Shown piece after piece: positions 32,708 to 39,878 of a stretch of DNA of 39,878 nucleotides. A program made the translations under genes and the position numbers. Source of the DNA: Thiotrichales bacterium (GTDB lineage: Bacteria > Pseudomonadota > Gammaproteobacteria > JAABTG01); the NCBI GenBank assembly GCA_011389995.1, contig JAABTG010000032.1, forward strand, positions 1 to 39,878, given 5' to 3'. The notes beneath the pieces are model-generated. The model was not told where the DNA came from. It saw only the letters and a program-made list of their open reading frames with translations, and made no database searches. Every line of letters begins with the position of its first letter. Position 1 is the stretch's first letter.

Positions 32708-33814
32708 TCAGTCGCCGTTGCGCAGTTCCAGCAATTCGTGACCAATGGCCTCGCGGCGCCAGCCCGTCAAGACCCGGGCATCGTCGTTGCCGCGGGCGAT
32801 GGCCTCGAGCTCGGCCCGCGTGGCGATAAGGGCACTGGAGAGACCCAACTCCCGGGACTTGCGGGAAACCCGTTCGTTGAACCGATTCACCAGGGCCTTC
32901 TGGATGTCGCTCAGGCGGCCGTCTTCCGACTGGGGACCGACCGGTTCTCGTTCAGCGGCGGCGATGGCCTCGAGAACGGGACTGGCGAAGGTCTGGGGCA
33001 CCGCCGTACCTCCCTCCCCAAGCCCCGCCAATGCGCCGAGTGAGGCGGGGCGTTGCTCGGCGAGGGTGAGAAGAGCGTCATTGGACACCACCCAGCCCCG
33101 CGGCAGGTCACGCCGCTGGGCCTCTTCCTCACGCCAGGCGGCGAGGCGCCTGAGCACGGCGAGGGCCCGGCCGGACAGGCGCCGGCTGCCCTTGATCTTC
33201 ATCCAGGCCAGGGCCGGACTGACACGATAGCGGTCCGGGTCCTCCAGCCGCGCGATGTCCTCGAGGGCCCACGCCAGGCGCCCCGCATCTTTCAGTTCCC
33301 GGTAGAGCAGGGGATACATCTCCAGCAGGTAGCGCACGTCATCGACGGCGTAACCGAGCTGCGCGGCGGACAACGGACGGCGGCTCCAGTCCGATCGGGT
33401 GTGGGACTTGTCGAGGGTTACGCCCAGCACCTTCTCCACCAGGCCGGCATAGCCCATCTGGTCCGGATACCCCAGATAGGCCGCTGCGATCTGGGTATCG
33501 AACAGGGCGGGGGGGGTGGTCCCGCGCATCTGCACGAACAGTTCCAGGTCCTGGCTGCCGGAATGAAGCACCTTGACCCGATGGTCCGCGTAGAGGACGT
33601 CCAGGAGGGCTCCGATGTCCTCCAGGGCCAGGGTATCCACCAGGGTGATGCCCGAGGCGGTGGCCAACTGGAGCAGACAGAGCTTCGGGTAGTAGGTGCG
33701 CTCCCGCAGGAATTCCGTATCGAGGGCGACGGGCTCCGCCGTGGTCAGGCGCGTCACGTACGCGGCGAGGGCGGCAGTGCCGTCGATGAAGGTATAGGGG
33801 GCTGGGTCGGCCAT
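32708..33814 (-). CDS. rnd: Ribonuclease D
   Basis: About 368 residues from the ATG at 33814. The DEDDy exonuclease motifs are ALDTEFLRERTYYPKL (D32 and E34), HSGSQDLE (Asp) and LGYAVDDVRYL (Tyr and Asp), so all catalytic residues are present. An HRDC-like domain follows (about 210-290). RNase D trims the 3' ends of tRNA and other stable RNAs. An ATG at 33847 would add 11 residues that do not resemble the family. The gene is convergent with the ArsR-type gene. Confidence 0.92.
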   Translation of the reverse strand: MADPAPYTFIDGTAALAAYVTRLTTAEPVALDTEFLRERTYYPKLCLLQLATASGITLVDTLALEDIGALLDVLYADHRVKVLHSGSQDLELFVQMRGTTPPALFDTQIAAAYLGYPDQMGYAGLVEKVLGVTLDKSHTRSDWSRRPLSAAQLGYAVDDVRYLLEMYPLLYRELKDAGRLAWALEDIARLEDPDRYRVSPALAWMKIKGSRRLSGRALAVLRRLAAWREEEAQRRDLPRGWVVSNDALLTLAEQRPASLGALAGLGEGGTAVPQTFASPVLEAIAAAEREPVGPQSEDGRLSDIQKALVNRFNERVSRKSRELGLSSALIATRAELEAIARGNDDARVLTGWRREAIGHELLELRNGD

Positions 33815-33964
33815 GAACAGGGCTCTTGTGGGTAGGGCTGCCATCATAACCGTGGATGGCTGGCGTGTAGCGGAATTTGACGTGACAGTCTAGACTCAAA
33901 ACGCGGTCGCGGGGGTAGCAGTGCCAGTGTCCGGGTTTACACGCCGAAGGGAGCCGGGAATTCC

Positions 33965-34540
33965 ATGGTTGTCATGCGCATATTGATGCTGGCCATCGCG
34001 GGCGCCTGCGGAGCCGCCCTGCTGGCCTTCGTCACCCAGTGGCTGTTGCTGCGTGGCACGGGGGTCGATCCCCTTGGCCTGGACCCGGTGAGCCTGGTGC
34101 TGGAGGTCATGGAGCTTCATCGGCACGCCCTGCTCGGGGCCGTGGTCGGCACCTTGTTAGGGCCGTTTCCAGCCCGCCAGGACCGCCCCTTCGCGGCCGT
34201 GACGGGCTGGCTGGTGGCGGGTGCCGTGGTGGTGCTGGCCTGGCCCCTGGCCGTCCTGCTGACCCACGGCGCCGGCCTGCCCACCGTAGCCGAACTGGCG
34301 GCGGGGTATCGTTTCCAGCCGGGCCTGATCCCGGCGGGCCTGGGGGCCGCGGCCGCTTGCGCCCTGCTGGATCTGTTGCTGTCATGGAAACAGGCCCGCC
34401 AACGCCGGGCCGCCTATCGGCGTAATGAGATGGGCGGCGACAACCGGGTGGACGAGACGCTGAAGGAATTCTGGCAGCACCGCGCCGAAAGTTATCTCGC
34501 CGAAAAGGGGCGCGAATCGCGACCGGACACACCCCCATGA
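33965..34540 (+). CDS. Membrane protein of unknown function
   Basis: A 191-residue protein with about four hydrophobic helices: about 4-28, 55-66, 77-100 and 119-138. A basic segment (KQARQRRAAYRRNE) and a charged C-terminal helix (ETLKEFWQHRAESYLAEKGRE) end it. The C-terminus overlaps the next ATG by four bases (ATGA). The first Met-Val-Val-Met leaves two nearby starts (33965 and 33974). It has no recognised family. Confidence 0.65.
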   Translation: MVVMRILMLAIAGACGAALLAFVTQWLLLRGTGVDPLGLDPVSLVLEVMELHRHALLGAVVGTLLGPFPARQDRPFAAVTGWLVAGAVVVLAWPLAVLLTHGAGLPTVAELAAGYRFQPGLIPAGLGAAAACALLDLLLSWKQARQRRAAYRRNEMGGDNRVDETLKEFWQHRAESYLAEKGRESRPDTPP

Positions 34541-35025
34541 AGGCCCTTTTCGGACGCATGGGCCTTTCCGTCGGCGGCAGCGCCGCGCTCCTGATGCTCG
34601 CGGGCCTCAGCCACGAGGGGGCCGGTGGGGACTCTCCCCTGAGCGGCCCCGACCCCGCCCCATACGAAGTCCGGGCGCCGATCCCCGGCGAAGCCCGGCA
34701 GCAGTCGCGGCTACCGCCCGCCCGCCTTTATCGTTGGCGGGACCAGCGAGGTACGGTCCACGTCTCCACCGATGCGACCCTGGCGCCCTCCCATGCCCGG
34801 TCCATGGCGCTGCCCGTCAGGCCGGCAGGAGTATATGGGGGAGGGCCGGCAGAATCGAAGGACGCCGCTGATCTGGTGACTACGGTGGCCACGCCGGTAT
34901 ATGGCCACGCCCTGGAGGTCTACTCCGTTGACGGACTGCAGGCCGTCATTGCGAATGCCCGCAGTATCTCTCACGCCCTGGGTGATCGGGACCGCCTGCT
35001 GGCCCGACTGGTCACCCAACTGTGA
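34537..35025 (+). CDS. DUF4124-type exported protein
   Basis: A 162-residue protein coupled to the upstream membrane protein by an ATGA overlap. A hydrophobic stretch at about 8-24 may be a signal sequence. The DUF4124 core is LYRWRDQRGTVHVSTDA (64-80), the form Tyr-Arg-Trp-x-Asp-x-x-Gly-x-Val-His of many small gammaproteobacterial proteins of unknown function. The second half (about 100-160) is Ala/Val-rich and ends in LLARLVTQL. Confidence 0.65.
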   Translation: MKALFGRMGLSVGGSAALLMLAGLSHEGAGGDSPLSGPDPAPYEVRAPIPGEARQQSRLPPARLYRWRDQRGTVHVSTDATLAPSHARSMALPVRPAGVYGGGPAESKDAADLVTTVATPVYGHALEVYSVDGLQAVIANARSISHALGDRDRLLARLVTQL

Positions 35026-35157
35026 ATCGTCCCACCTGACGCCTGGCTTTCAATGGGCCTTCCCATGGCGCCGGCCGGGGTATTAAGTCCCATTCATCGG
35101 GCCCGGCGTTGCCCATGGTGCCTCGACGCAGCCCCACCCCAGGGGCAGGAGGCGGGA

Positions 35158-35979
35158 TTAGGAGAAACGCGAGCCGTTGATGGCGTCCTTTTTGTCCTTC
35201 TTGACCAGGGCATAGGCCGAGTGGTTGTGTATGGACTCGAAATTTTCCGATTCCACCACGTAGGCCGTGATACGGTCGTCCCGGTTGAGGGCGCTGGCGA
35301 CGTCGCGCACCATGTCTTCCACGAACTTGGGATTGTCGTAGGCCTGCTCGGTGACGAACTTCTCGTCGGGACGCTTGAGCAGACCGTAGAGTTGGCTGGA
35401 GGCCTGCTCTTCCACCAGGTCGATGACGTCCTCGATCCAGACGAATCCGCTGGTGCGCACCGTGACCGTCACATGGGAACGCTGATTATGGGCGCCACGC
35501 TCGGAGATCTGCTTGGAGCAGGGACACAGGCTGGTGACGGGCACCACCACTTTCAGCATCATGCACGGCGCATCGTTCTCGATCTCGCCGATGAAGGTGA
35601 CCTGATAATCGATGAGGCTCATGACCCCGCTGATGGGGGCCTTCTTGTTCACGAAGTAGGGAAAAGACATCTCGATATGGCCGGTAGGGGCCCCGAGAAG
35701 CTCGGTCATCTCGCCCAGCATCACCTTGAAGGACTCGACGGAGATCTCGTACTCGTGATGGTTGAGTATCTCCACGAAACGGGACATGTGAGTGCCCTTG
35801 AAATCCTGGGGCAGGCTCACGTACATGTTGAAGTTGGCGACCGTGTGTTGCACGCCGCCTTTGCGGTCCTTCACCACCACGGGGTGCTTGATATCCTTGA
35901 TGCCCACTTTGTCGATGGGGATGCGGCGGGTATCCGCGCTGCTCTGGATGTCGGCGATGCTCTCTACGGCGTGATTCAT
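35158..35979 (-). CDS. folE2: GTP cyclohydrolase IB (FolE2)
   Basis: A 273-residue protein of the FolE2 (COG1469) group. Active-site features are in [25 protein letters not shown]152 and C154 with H164 and H169, matching the metal-binding cysteine and histidines known for this enzyme. It makes 7,8-dihydroneopterin triphosphate from GTP, with Mn2+ or other metals replacing the Zn2+ of FolE. Its ATG (35979) overlaps the TGA of queD by four bases (ATGA). This compound feeds both folate and, through QueD, queuosine. Confidence 0.93.
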   Translation of the reverse strand: MNHAVESIADIQSSADTRRIPIDKVGIKDIKHPVVVKDRKGGVQHTVANFNMYVSLPQDFKGTHMSRFVEILNHHEYEISVESFKVMLGEMTELLGAPTGHIEMSFPYFVNKKAPISGVMSLIDYQVTFIGEIENDAPCMMLKVVVPVTSLCPCSKQISERGAHNQRSHVTVTVRTSGFVWIEDVIDLVEEQASSQLYGLLKRPDEKFVTEQAYDNPKFVEDMVRDVASALNRDDRITAYVVESENFESIHNHSAYALVKKDKKDAINGSRFS

Positions 35980-36362
35980 GAATAACGTTCCTCGGTATAT
36001 CGGACGCAGGCCCGGTCGGTTTCCCACAGGATGACGGCCTTCACCGTCACGTTGCCGTCGTTCAAAGCAGCGGCAAGTCTGTCGTACAGATAGGCCGCGA
36101 TGTTTTCCGCCGTGGGATTGATTTGGTCAAAAGGCGGTATCTCATTCAGATAGCGGTGGTCCAGTACTCCGGCTATCTCCCTGGCCTTGGTGCGGATCAC
36201 CTTGAAATCCAGGGCCATGCCCATGTCATCCAGGCGCTCTGCGTCCACCTCCACCTCGAGTTTCCAGTTGTGACCGTGCATCCGGCTGCACGCCCCGGGG
36301 TATCCCCGGAGGGTGTGGGCCGAGGCGAACTCGGTCAGAACCTTTAATGCATAGCGTGCCAT
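35976..36362 (-). CDS. queD: 6-Carboxytetrahydropterin synthase (QueD)
   Basis: A 128-residue enzyme of the PTPS/QueD family. Zn2+ ligands are H16 (SAHTL), H29 and H31 (RMHGHNW). The catalytic cysteine is C25 (PGACSRM), and DHRYLN and [14 protein letters not shown] complete the site. It converts dihydroneopterin triphosphate to 6-carboxytetrahydropterin, the first specific step to queuosine and 7-deazaguanine. The substrate is made by FolE2, encoded next. The ATG at 36362 lies 16 bases after the dxs stop. Confidence 0.93.
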   Translation of the reverse strand: MARYALKVLTEFASAHTLRGYPGACSRMHGHNWKLEVEVDAERLDDMGMALDFKVIRTKAREIAGVLDHRYLNEIPPFDQINPTAENIAAYLYDRLAAALNDGNVTVKAVILWETDRACVRYTEERYS

Positions 36363-36378
36363 TAATTGACAATAATAC

Positions 36379-38283
36379 TCAAGTATTGCCGGCGACGCTA
36401 CGGGCCGCCGTCTGTTCCCGGGTGGCCAGGCGCGCCGCGATGGCGCGACCGATCCCCGCCCCATCCAGCCCGCATTCCGCCAACAGTTCAGACGGCTTGC
36501 CGTGCTCCACGAAGTGGTCCGGCAACCCCAGTTGCAGCATGGGGCAGGCCACGCCGGCCCTCGCCAGCACCTCGCCGACGGCACTCCCGGCGCCACCCGC
36601 CACGACGTTTTCCTCGACCGTGACCAACAGCCCGTGGCTCGCCGCCAAATCCAGGATCAGGGTCTCGTCCAGGGGTTTGACGAAACGCATGTTGACCACC
36701 GTGGCATCCAGTCCCTCGGCGGCCTCCATGGCGGGCGCCACCATGCTGCCAAAGGCGAGCACGGCCACCTCCCGCCCCCTTCGACGCACCTCCGCGATTC
36801 CGATGTCCAGGGGTGCCGCAGCCTGGTTGACGGGCACCCCGGGACCTGAGCCCCGGGGGTATCTCACGGCCGCGGGACCGTCGTGGATCAGGGCCGTGTC
36901 CAACATCCGCCGACACTCGTTCTCGTCGGCCGGGGCCATCACCAGCAGGTTCGGTACGCACCTCAGATAGGACAGGTCGAAGCTGCCGGCATGGGTGGCA
37001 CCGTCTGCCCCCACCAGCCCGGCGCGGTCGATGGCGAACATCACCGGCAGGTTCTGGATGGCCACATCATGGATGAGCTGGTCGTAGCCCCGTTGCAGGA
37101 AGGTGGAATAGATGGCCACCACCGGCGCCAGGCCCTCGCATGCCAATCCGGCGCCCAGGGTCACCGCATGCTGTTCCGCGATGCCCACGTCAAAGTAACG
37201 GTCAGGAAAACGCTCGGAGAATTGCACCAGACCGGAACCCTCCCGCATGGCCGGAGTGATCCCCACCAGCCTGGGCTCCCGCGCCGCGGCGTCGCACAGC
37301 CAGTCGCTGAATATCTGGGTATAGGTGGGCCCGCCCGTGGCTTTCGCCTGTCTGAACTCCCCGGTCCGGGGGTCGAAGGCGGACACGCCATGATAGGTCA
37401 CGGGCTGGTCTTCCGCCGGCGGAAAACCCTTGCCCTTGCGCGTCACGATGTGCAGGAATTGGGGTCCCGGCAGTGCGCGCAGGTTGCGCAGGGTCTTCAC
37501 CAGGTTGGGCAAGTCGTGCCCATCCACGGGACCGATGTAATTGAACCCCAGTTCCTCGAACAGGGTGCCGGGGACGATCATGCCCTTCATATGTTCTTCC
37601 GCCCGTCGCGCCAGTTCCCACACCGAAGGCATGTTGCGCAGGGCCTTCTTGCTGCCCTCGCGGAAGGTGGAGAATATGGGGCCGGAGAGTACCCGGGCGA
37701 GGTAGTTCGACATGCCGCCAACATTGGGCGAGATGGACATGTCGTTGTCGTTGAGAATGACCAGCATGTCCACGTCGAGGCTGCCGGCGTGATTCAGGCC
37801 TTCGAAGGCCATGCCGGCGGTGAGGGCGCCGTCGCCGATGATGGCCACCACCTTGCGGTCACTGCCTGCCTGGCGGGCGGCCAGAGCCATGCCCAGGGCG
37901 GCGCTGACGGAGGTGCTGGAATGTCCCACGCCGAAGGTGTCGAAGGGACTCTCGGTGCGCCGGGGAAAGCCGGACAGGCCCTCCCTGAGCCGCATGGTGT
38001 CCATGCGCGCACGTCGGCCGGTGAGGATCTTGTGGGGATAGCTCTGGTGCCCCACGTCCCACACCAGGCGGTCTTCGGGGGTATCGTAGACGTAGTGCAG
38101 GGCGATGGAAGTTTCGACCATGCCGAGGCCGGCGGCCAGATGCCCCCCGGTTTTGCCCACCGAGTGGATGAGGAATTCCCGCAATTCGCCGGCCAGGCGC
38201 GGCAACTCACCCTCGGGAATCTGCCGCAGATCTGCCGGGACGTCGATTGACTCCAAAAGCTGGAAGGGCGCGTGGGTGGGCAT
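36379..38283 (-). CDS. dxs: 1-Deoxy-D-xylulose-5-phosphate synthase
   Basis: A 634-residue DXS, full length. The N-terminal thiamine diphosphate-binding part has [32 protein letters not shown], and [18 protein letters not shown] with [13 protein letters not shown] (the GDG...NDN Mg2+ site). The transketolase-like part has [22 protein letters not shown], where the conserved active-site residues are present. It makes the first compound of the MEP isoprenoid pathway from pyruvate and glyceraldehyde 3-phosphate. The ATG at 38283 is chosen, and a TTG precedes it. The gene lies in the order xseB-ispA-dxs common to gammaproteobacteria. Confidence 0.96.
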   Translation of the reverse strand: MPTHAPFQLLESIDVPADLRQIPEGELPRLAGELREFLIHSVGKTGGHLAAGLGMVETSIALHYVYDTPEDRLVWDVGHQSYPHKILTGRRARMDTMRLREGLSGFPRRTESPFDTFGVGHSSTSVSAALGMALAARQAGSDRKVVAIIGDGALTAGMAFEGLNHAGSLDVDMLVILNDNDMSISPNVGGMSNYLARVLSGPIFSTFREGSKKALRNMPSVWELARRAEEHMKGMIVPGTLFEELGFNYIGPVDGHDLPNLVKTLRNLRALPGPQFLHIVTRKGKGFPPAEDQPVTYHGVSAFDPRTGEFRQAKATGGPTYTQIFSDWLCDAAAREPRLVGITPAMREGSGLVQFSERFPDRYFDVGIAEQHAVTLGAGLACEGLAPVVAIYSTFLQRGYDQLIHDVAIQNLPVMFAIDRAGLVGADGATHAGSFDLSYLRCVPNLLVMAPADENECRRMLDTALIHDGPAAVRYPRGSGPGVPVNQAAAPLDIGIAEVRRRGREVAVLAFGSMVAPAMEAAEGLDATVVNMRFVKPLDETLILDLAASHGLLVTVEENVVAGGAGSAVGEVLARAGVACPMLQLGLPDHFVEHGKPSELLAECGLDGAGIGRAIAARLATREQTAARSVAGNT

Positions 38284-38352
38284 CAACGGCTTGTCAGGAA
38301 TGCATCGAAAGTGAGCGGGGAAGTATAAGCCAAACCGACCCTCAGGGGCGTT

Positions 38353-39270
38353 TCAGTGGCCCCGTTGGACGATGAAGGCTGACAATTCCCGGAGATGATT
38401 GGCCCTATCATCGAGGCCCGACAGGCTCTCCAGCGCGTCCTCGTGCAACTCTTGGGCAATACGCTTGGCCTCCGAAATCCCCACGATGGCAGGATAGGTG
38501 GGTTTGTTGCGCTGGACGTCTGCGCCCTGGTGTTTACCCAACGCCGCTGTAGTGTGCTCTACGTCGAGGATGTCATCCCGGATCTGAAATGCGAGACCGA
38601 TACACTTGGCGTAGTGGTCCAACCGGTTTCTCAGGGCGGCATCGACGCCGTCCGTGGCGGCCAGGGCACCGAGAACCACCGCCGTGCGGATCAGCGCCCC
38701 CGTCTTGTGGATATGCATGTTCTCCAGCTCGGCGAGGTTCAGGGCCTTGCCTACGGCATCCAGGTCGATGGCCTGTCCTCCGGCCATGCCCCGGGAACCC
38801 GCGGCGCTGGCGAGGCGGCCCACCATCTCGAGGCGTGTCGGGTGGGGCAGCGTGTCATGGCCGTTGCCGTCGCCGGCCAGTGCCTGGAAGGCCAGGGACT
38901 GCAGGGCGTCACCCACCAGGATGGCGGTGCCTTCGTCGAAGGCCTTGTGGCAGGTGGGACGGCCGCGCCGCAAGTCGTCATCGTCCATGGCGGGAAGGTC
39001 GTCGTGGACCAGGGAATAGGCATGGATGAGTTCCACCGCACAGGCCGGGATATCCAGGGTGTCCATGGTCACCCCCAGGGCGTGGCCGGTGGCGTAGACC
39101 AGCAGGGGACGCACCCTCTTGCCGGAGCCCAGAACGGCGTAGCGCATGGCCTCATGGAGGCGCGCGGGGGAGATGGTGGCGGGGGGCAGCAAGGCATCCA
39201 GCCGCGTCTCCACGCGGCTGCGACACTCGGCGGCAAAGGCCTCGAGGGCGCCGAAATCAGTCGGAGTCAT
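38353..39270 (-). CDS. ispA: Farnesyl diphosphate synthase (IspA)
   Basis: A 305-residue polyprenyl synthase from the ATG at 39270. The first Asp-rich motif is DDLPAMDDDD (90-99), preceded by HAYSLVH, and followed by RRGRP. The second Asp-rich motif is DDILD (232-236). These bind Mg2+ and the allylic diphosphate. The product should be farnesyl diphosphate for quinones and undecaprenyl carriers. The start overlaps the end of xseB by 14 bases. A longer start at 39306 would add 12 residues. Confidence 0.95.
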   Translation of the reverse strand: MTPTDFGALEAFAAECRSRVETRLDALLPPATISPARLHEAMRYAVLGSGKRVRPLLVYATGHALGVTMDTLDIPACAVELIHAYSLVHDDLPAMDDDDLRRGRPTCHKAFDEGTAILVGDALQSLAFQALAGDGNGHDTLPHPTRLEMVGRLASAAGSRGMAGGQAIDLDAVGKALNLAELENMHIHKTGALIRTAVVLGALAATDGVDAALRNRLDHYAKCIGLAFQIRDDILDVEHTTAALGKHQGADVQRNKPTYPAIVGISEAKRIAQELHEDALESLSGLDDRANHLRELSAFIVQRGH

Positions 39271-39502
39271 GGTCGCCGGGAGGCGTGTCGAGGGACTCGA
39301 TGGCACCCTTACCGGTCAGCATTTCTACCCGCCGCTCCGCGTCATCCAGGGCCTCACGGCAGGCATTGCTGAGTTCCATGCCACGGGCATAGAGCTTCAG
39401 GGACTCTTCCAGACCCAGTTCGCCGCCTTCCATGCGTTCCACGAGTTGTTCTAGTTCCCGTAACGCGGCTTCGAAGCCCGGCTTGGCACGACCTTTGGGC
39501 AC
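39257..39502 (-). CDS. xseB: Exodeoxyribonuclease VII small subunit
   Basis: The GTG at 39502, behind GGAAG, gives 81 residues, the normal size. The signature is FEAALRELEQLVERMEGGELGLEESLKLYARGMEL, followed by the ALDDAERRVEML helix. With XseA (not in the window) it forms exonuclease VII, which degrades single-stranded DNA. The longer start near 39559 would add 19 residues of a promoter-like region. Confidence 0.92.
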   Translation of the reverse strand: MPKGRAKPGFEAALRELEQLVERMEGGELGLEESLKLYARGMELSNACREALDDAERRVEMLTGKGAIESLDTPPGDHDSD

Positions 39503-39595
39503 TGTATCTTCCGTTCGCGTCAAACGGAATAAATTAAACCACCCTCCCATACGGGTCAAACCAAGGCAGGGCGGGTTTGGCCCGGGGCCGGTCTG

Positions 39596-39624
39596 TTGAC
39601 AAGCCTGGTCGCGTGAACTAACTT
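39596..39624 (+). promoter_or_regulatory. Candidate sigma-70 promoter of rubrerythrin
   Basis: A perfect TTGACA (39596-39601) is followed after 17 bases by TAACTT, a weak -10. The start of transcription would be near 39631, immediately before the palindrome at 39637-39653. The -10 match is poor, so the call depends mainly on the -35. Confidence 0.45.
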
Positions 39625-39636
39625 TCCCGCAGGTCT

Positions 39637-39653
39637 TTTAGACCGAGTCTAAA
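39637..39653. promoter_or_regulatory. 17-bp palindrome, possible operator upstream of rubrerythrin
   Basis: TTTAGAC, three bases, GTCTAAA is a perfect inverted repeat. It is followed by a direct copy of CTTTTAG (39655-39661). It overlaps the predicted start of transcription, a place for repression. It does not fit the OxyR, Fur or PerR consensus that I know well enough to name one. Confidence 0.6.
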
Positions 39654-39759
39654 TCTTTTAGCCGACCTTTCGACCATGGCGGGGCATCGGTTATCGATGG
39701 TCAACCCAGTCTTCGTCGATGGAGGCCGGCTTCCCCAAATCCGCAGGAGGACAGTCATC

Positions 39760-39878
39760 ATGGAACTCAAAGGCAGCAAGACCGAGAACAACCTCAAAGA
39801 GGCATTCGCCGGGGAATCCCAGGCCAACCGTCGTTACCTGTACTTCGCCGCCAAGGCGGACGTGGAGGGCTACAACGA
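39760..39878 (+). CDS. Rubrerythrin, 5' part, cut by the window end
   Basis: The first 39 complete codons read MELKGSKTENNLKEAFAGE, then SQANRRYLYFAAKADVEGYN. This is the typical N-terminus of rubrerythrin, with the Glu of the di-iron site in AFAGESQA. Rubrerythrin reduces peroxide with a di-iron centre and a C-terminal rubredoxin-like Fe site. The ATG at 39760 is preceded by CAGGAGG (39744-39750) with a nine-base spacer. It is divergent from xseB and is a likely stress-regulated gene. Confidence 0.9.
   Translation, partial: MELKGSKTENNLKEAFAGESQANRRYLYFAAKADVEGYN

Overview
The window is about 40 kb of high-GC DNA packed with genes on both strands. It looks like a gammaproteobacterial chromosome: it carries rlmKL, ycgL, rnd, dxs, ispA, xseB, oxyR and an H-NS-type gene, and no plasmid or phage backbone. 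A lone csoS1D (alpha-carboxysome shell protein) and an ArsR-type regulator with the cysteine pair of persulfide sensors suggest a sulfur-oxidising autotroph of the Ectothiorhodospiraceae/Chromatiales kind. That placement is inference, since no rRNA or tRNA gene is present.

Layout. 1-350: left edge with a 227-bp IS5-type MITE made almost entirely of hairpins, flanked by a CTAG duplication. 350-5660: small secreted protein, csoS1D, Nudix hydrolase, H-NS-like protein, EamA transporter, methyltransferase, secreted coiled-coil protein. 5672-13722 (all minus): two tandem DUF697 GTPases, a repeat-rich gap with a perfect 20-bp inverted repeat, a BPSS1780-type membrane protein, then a MacA/MacB-like export module (adaptor, ATPase, two permeases) joined by overlapping stops and starts. 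13933-18156: MgtC/DUF4010 membrane protein, OxyR, a PilH-like receiver, an EEP-family phosphodiesterase and an IscR-like regulator without cysteines. 18347-21531: DHH phosphoesterase and a PAS-GGDEF-EAL protein, convergent and overlapping. 21865-24773 (minus): an envelope-stress-like operon (glycine-zipper protein, PepSY protein, response regulator, PhoQ-like kinase). 24909-26198: small membrane protein and a Trp/Pro-rich exported protein. 26272-32643: ycgL, rlmKL, a 62-aa membrane protein, a hybrid kinase with a degenerate receiver, a receiver-PAS protein and the ArsR-type regulator. 32708-35025: rnd and two envelope proteins. 35158-39502 (minus): xseB-ispA-dxs-queD-folE2, linking isoprenoid precursor and pterin/queuosine synthesis. 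39760-end: start of a rubrerythrin gene behind a clear palindrome.

Two themes recur. One is redox and sulfur sensing: OxyR with C199/C208, the ArsR-type protein with C36/C102, the cysteine-free IscR paralogue and the rubrerythrin with its operator-like palindrome. The other is signal transduction: two kinases, three response regulators and a cyclic-di-GMP enzyme. I saw no CRISPR array, prophage, restriction system or tRNA. The least explained parts are the multi-hairpin MITE, the heptad repeat hairpin at 10786-10931, the paired DUF697 GTPases, and the sensory cluster at 28921-32643.
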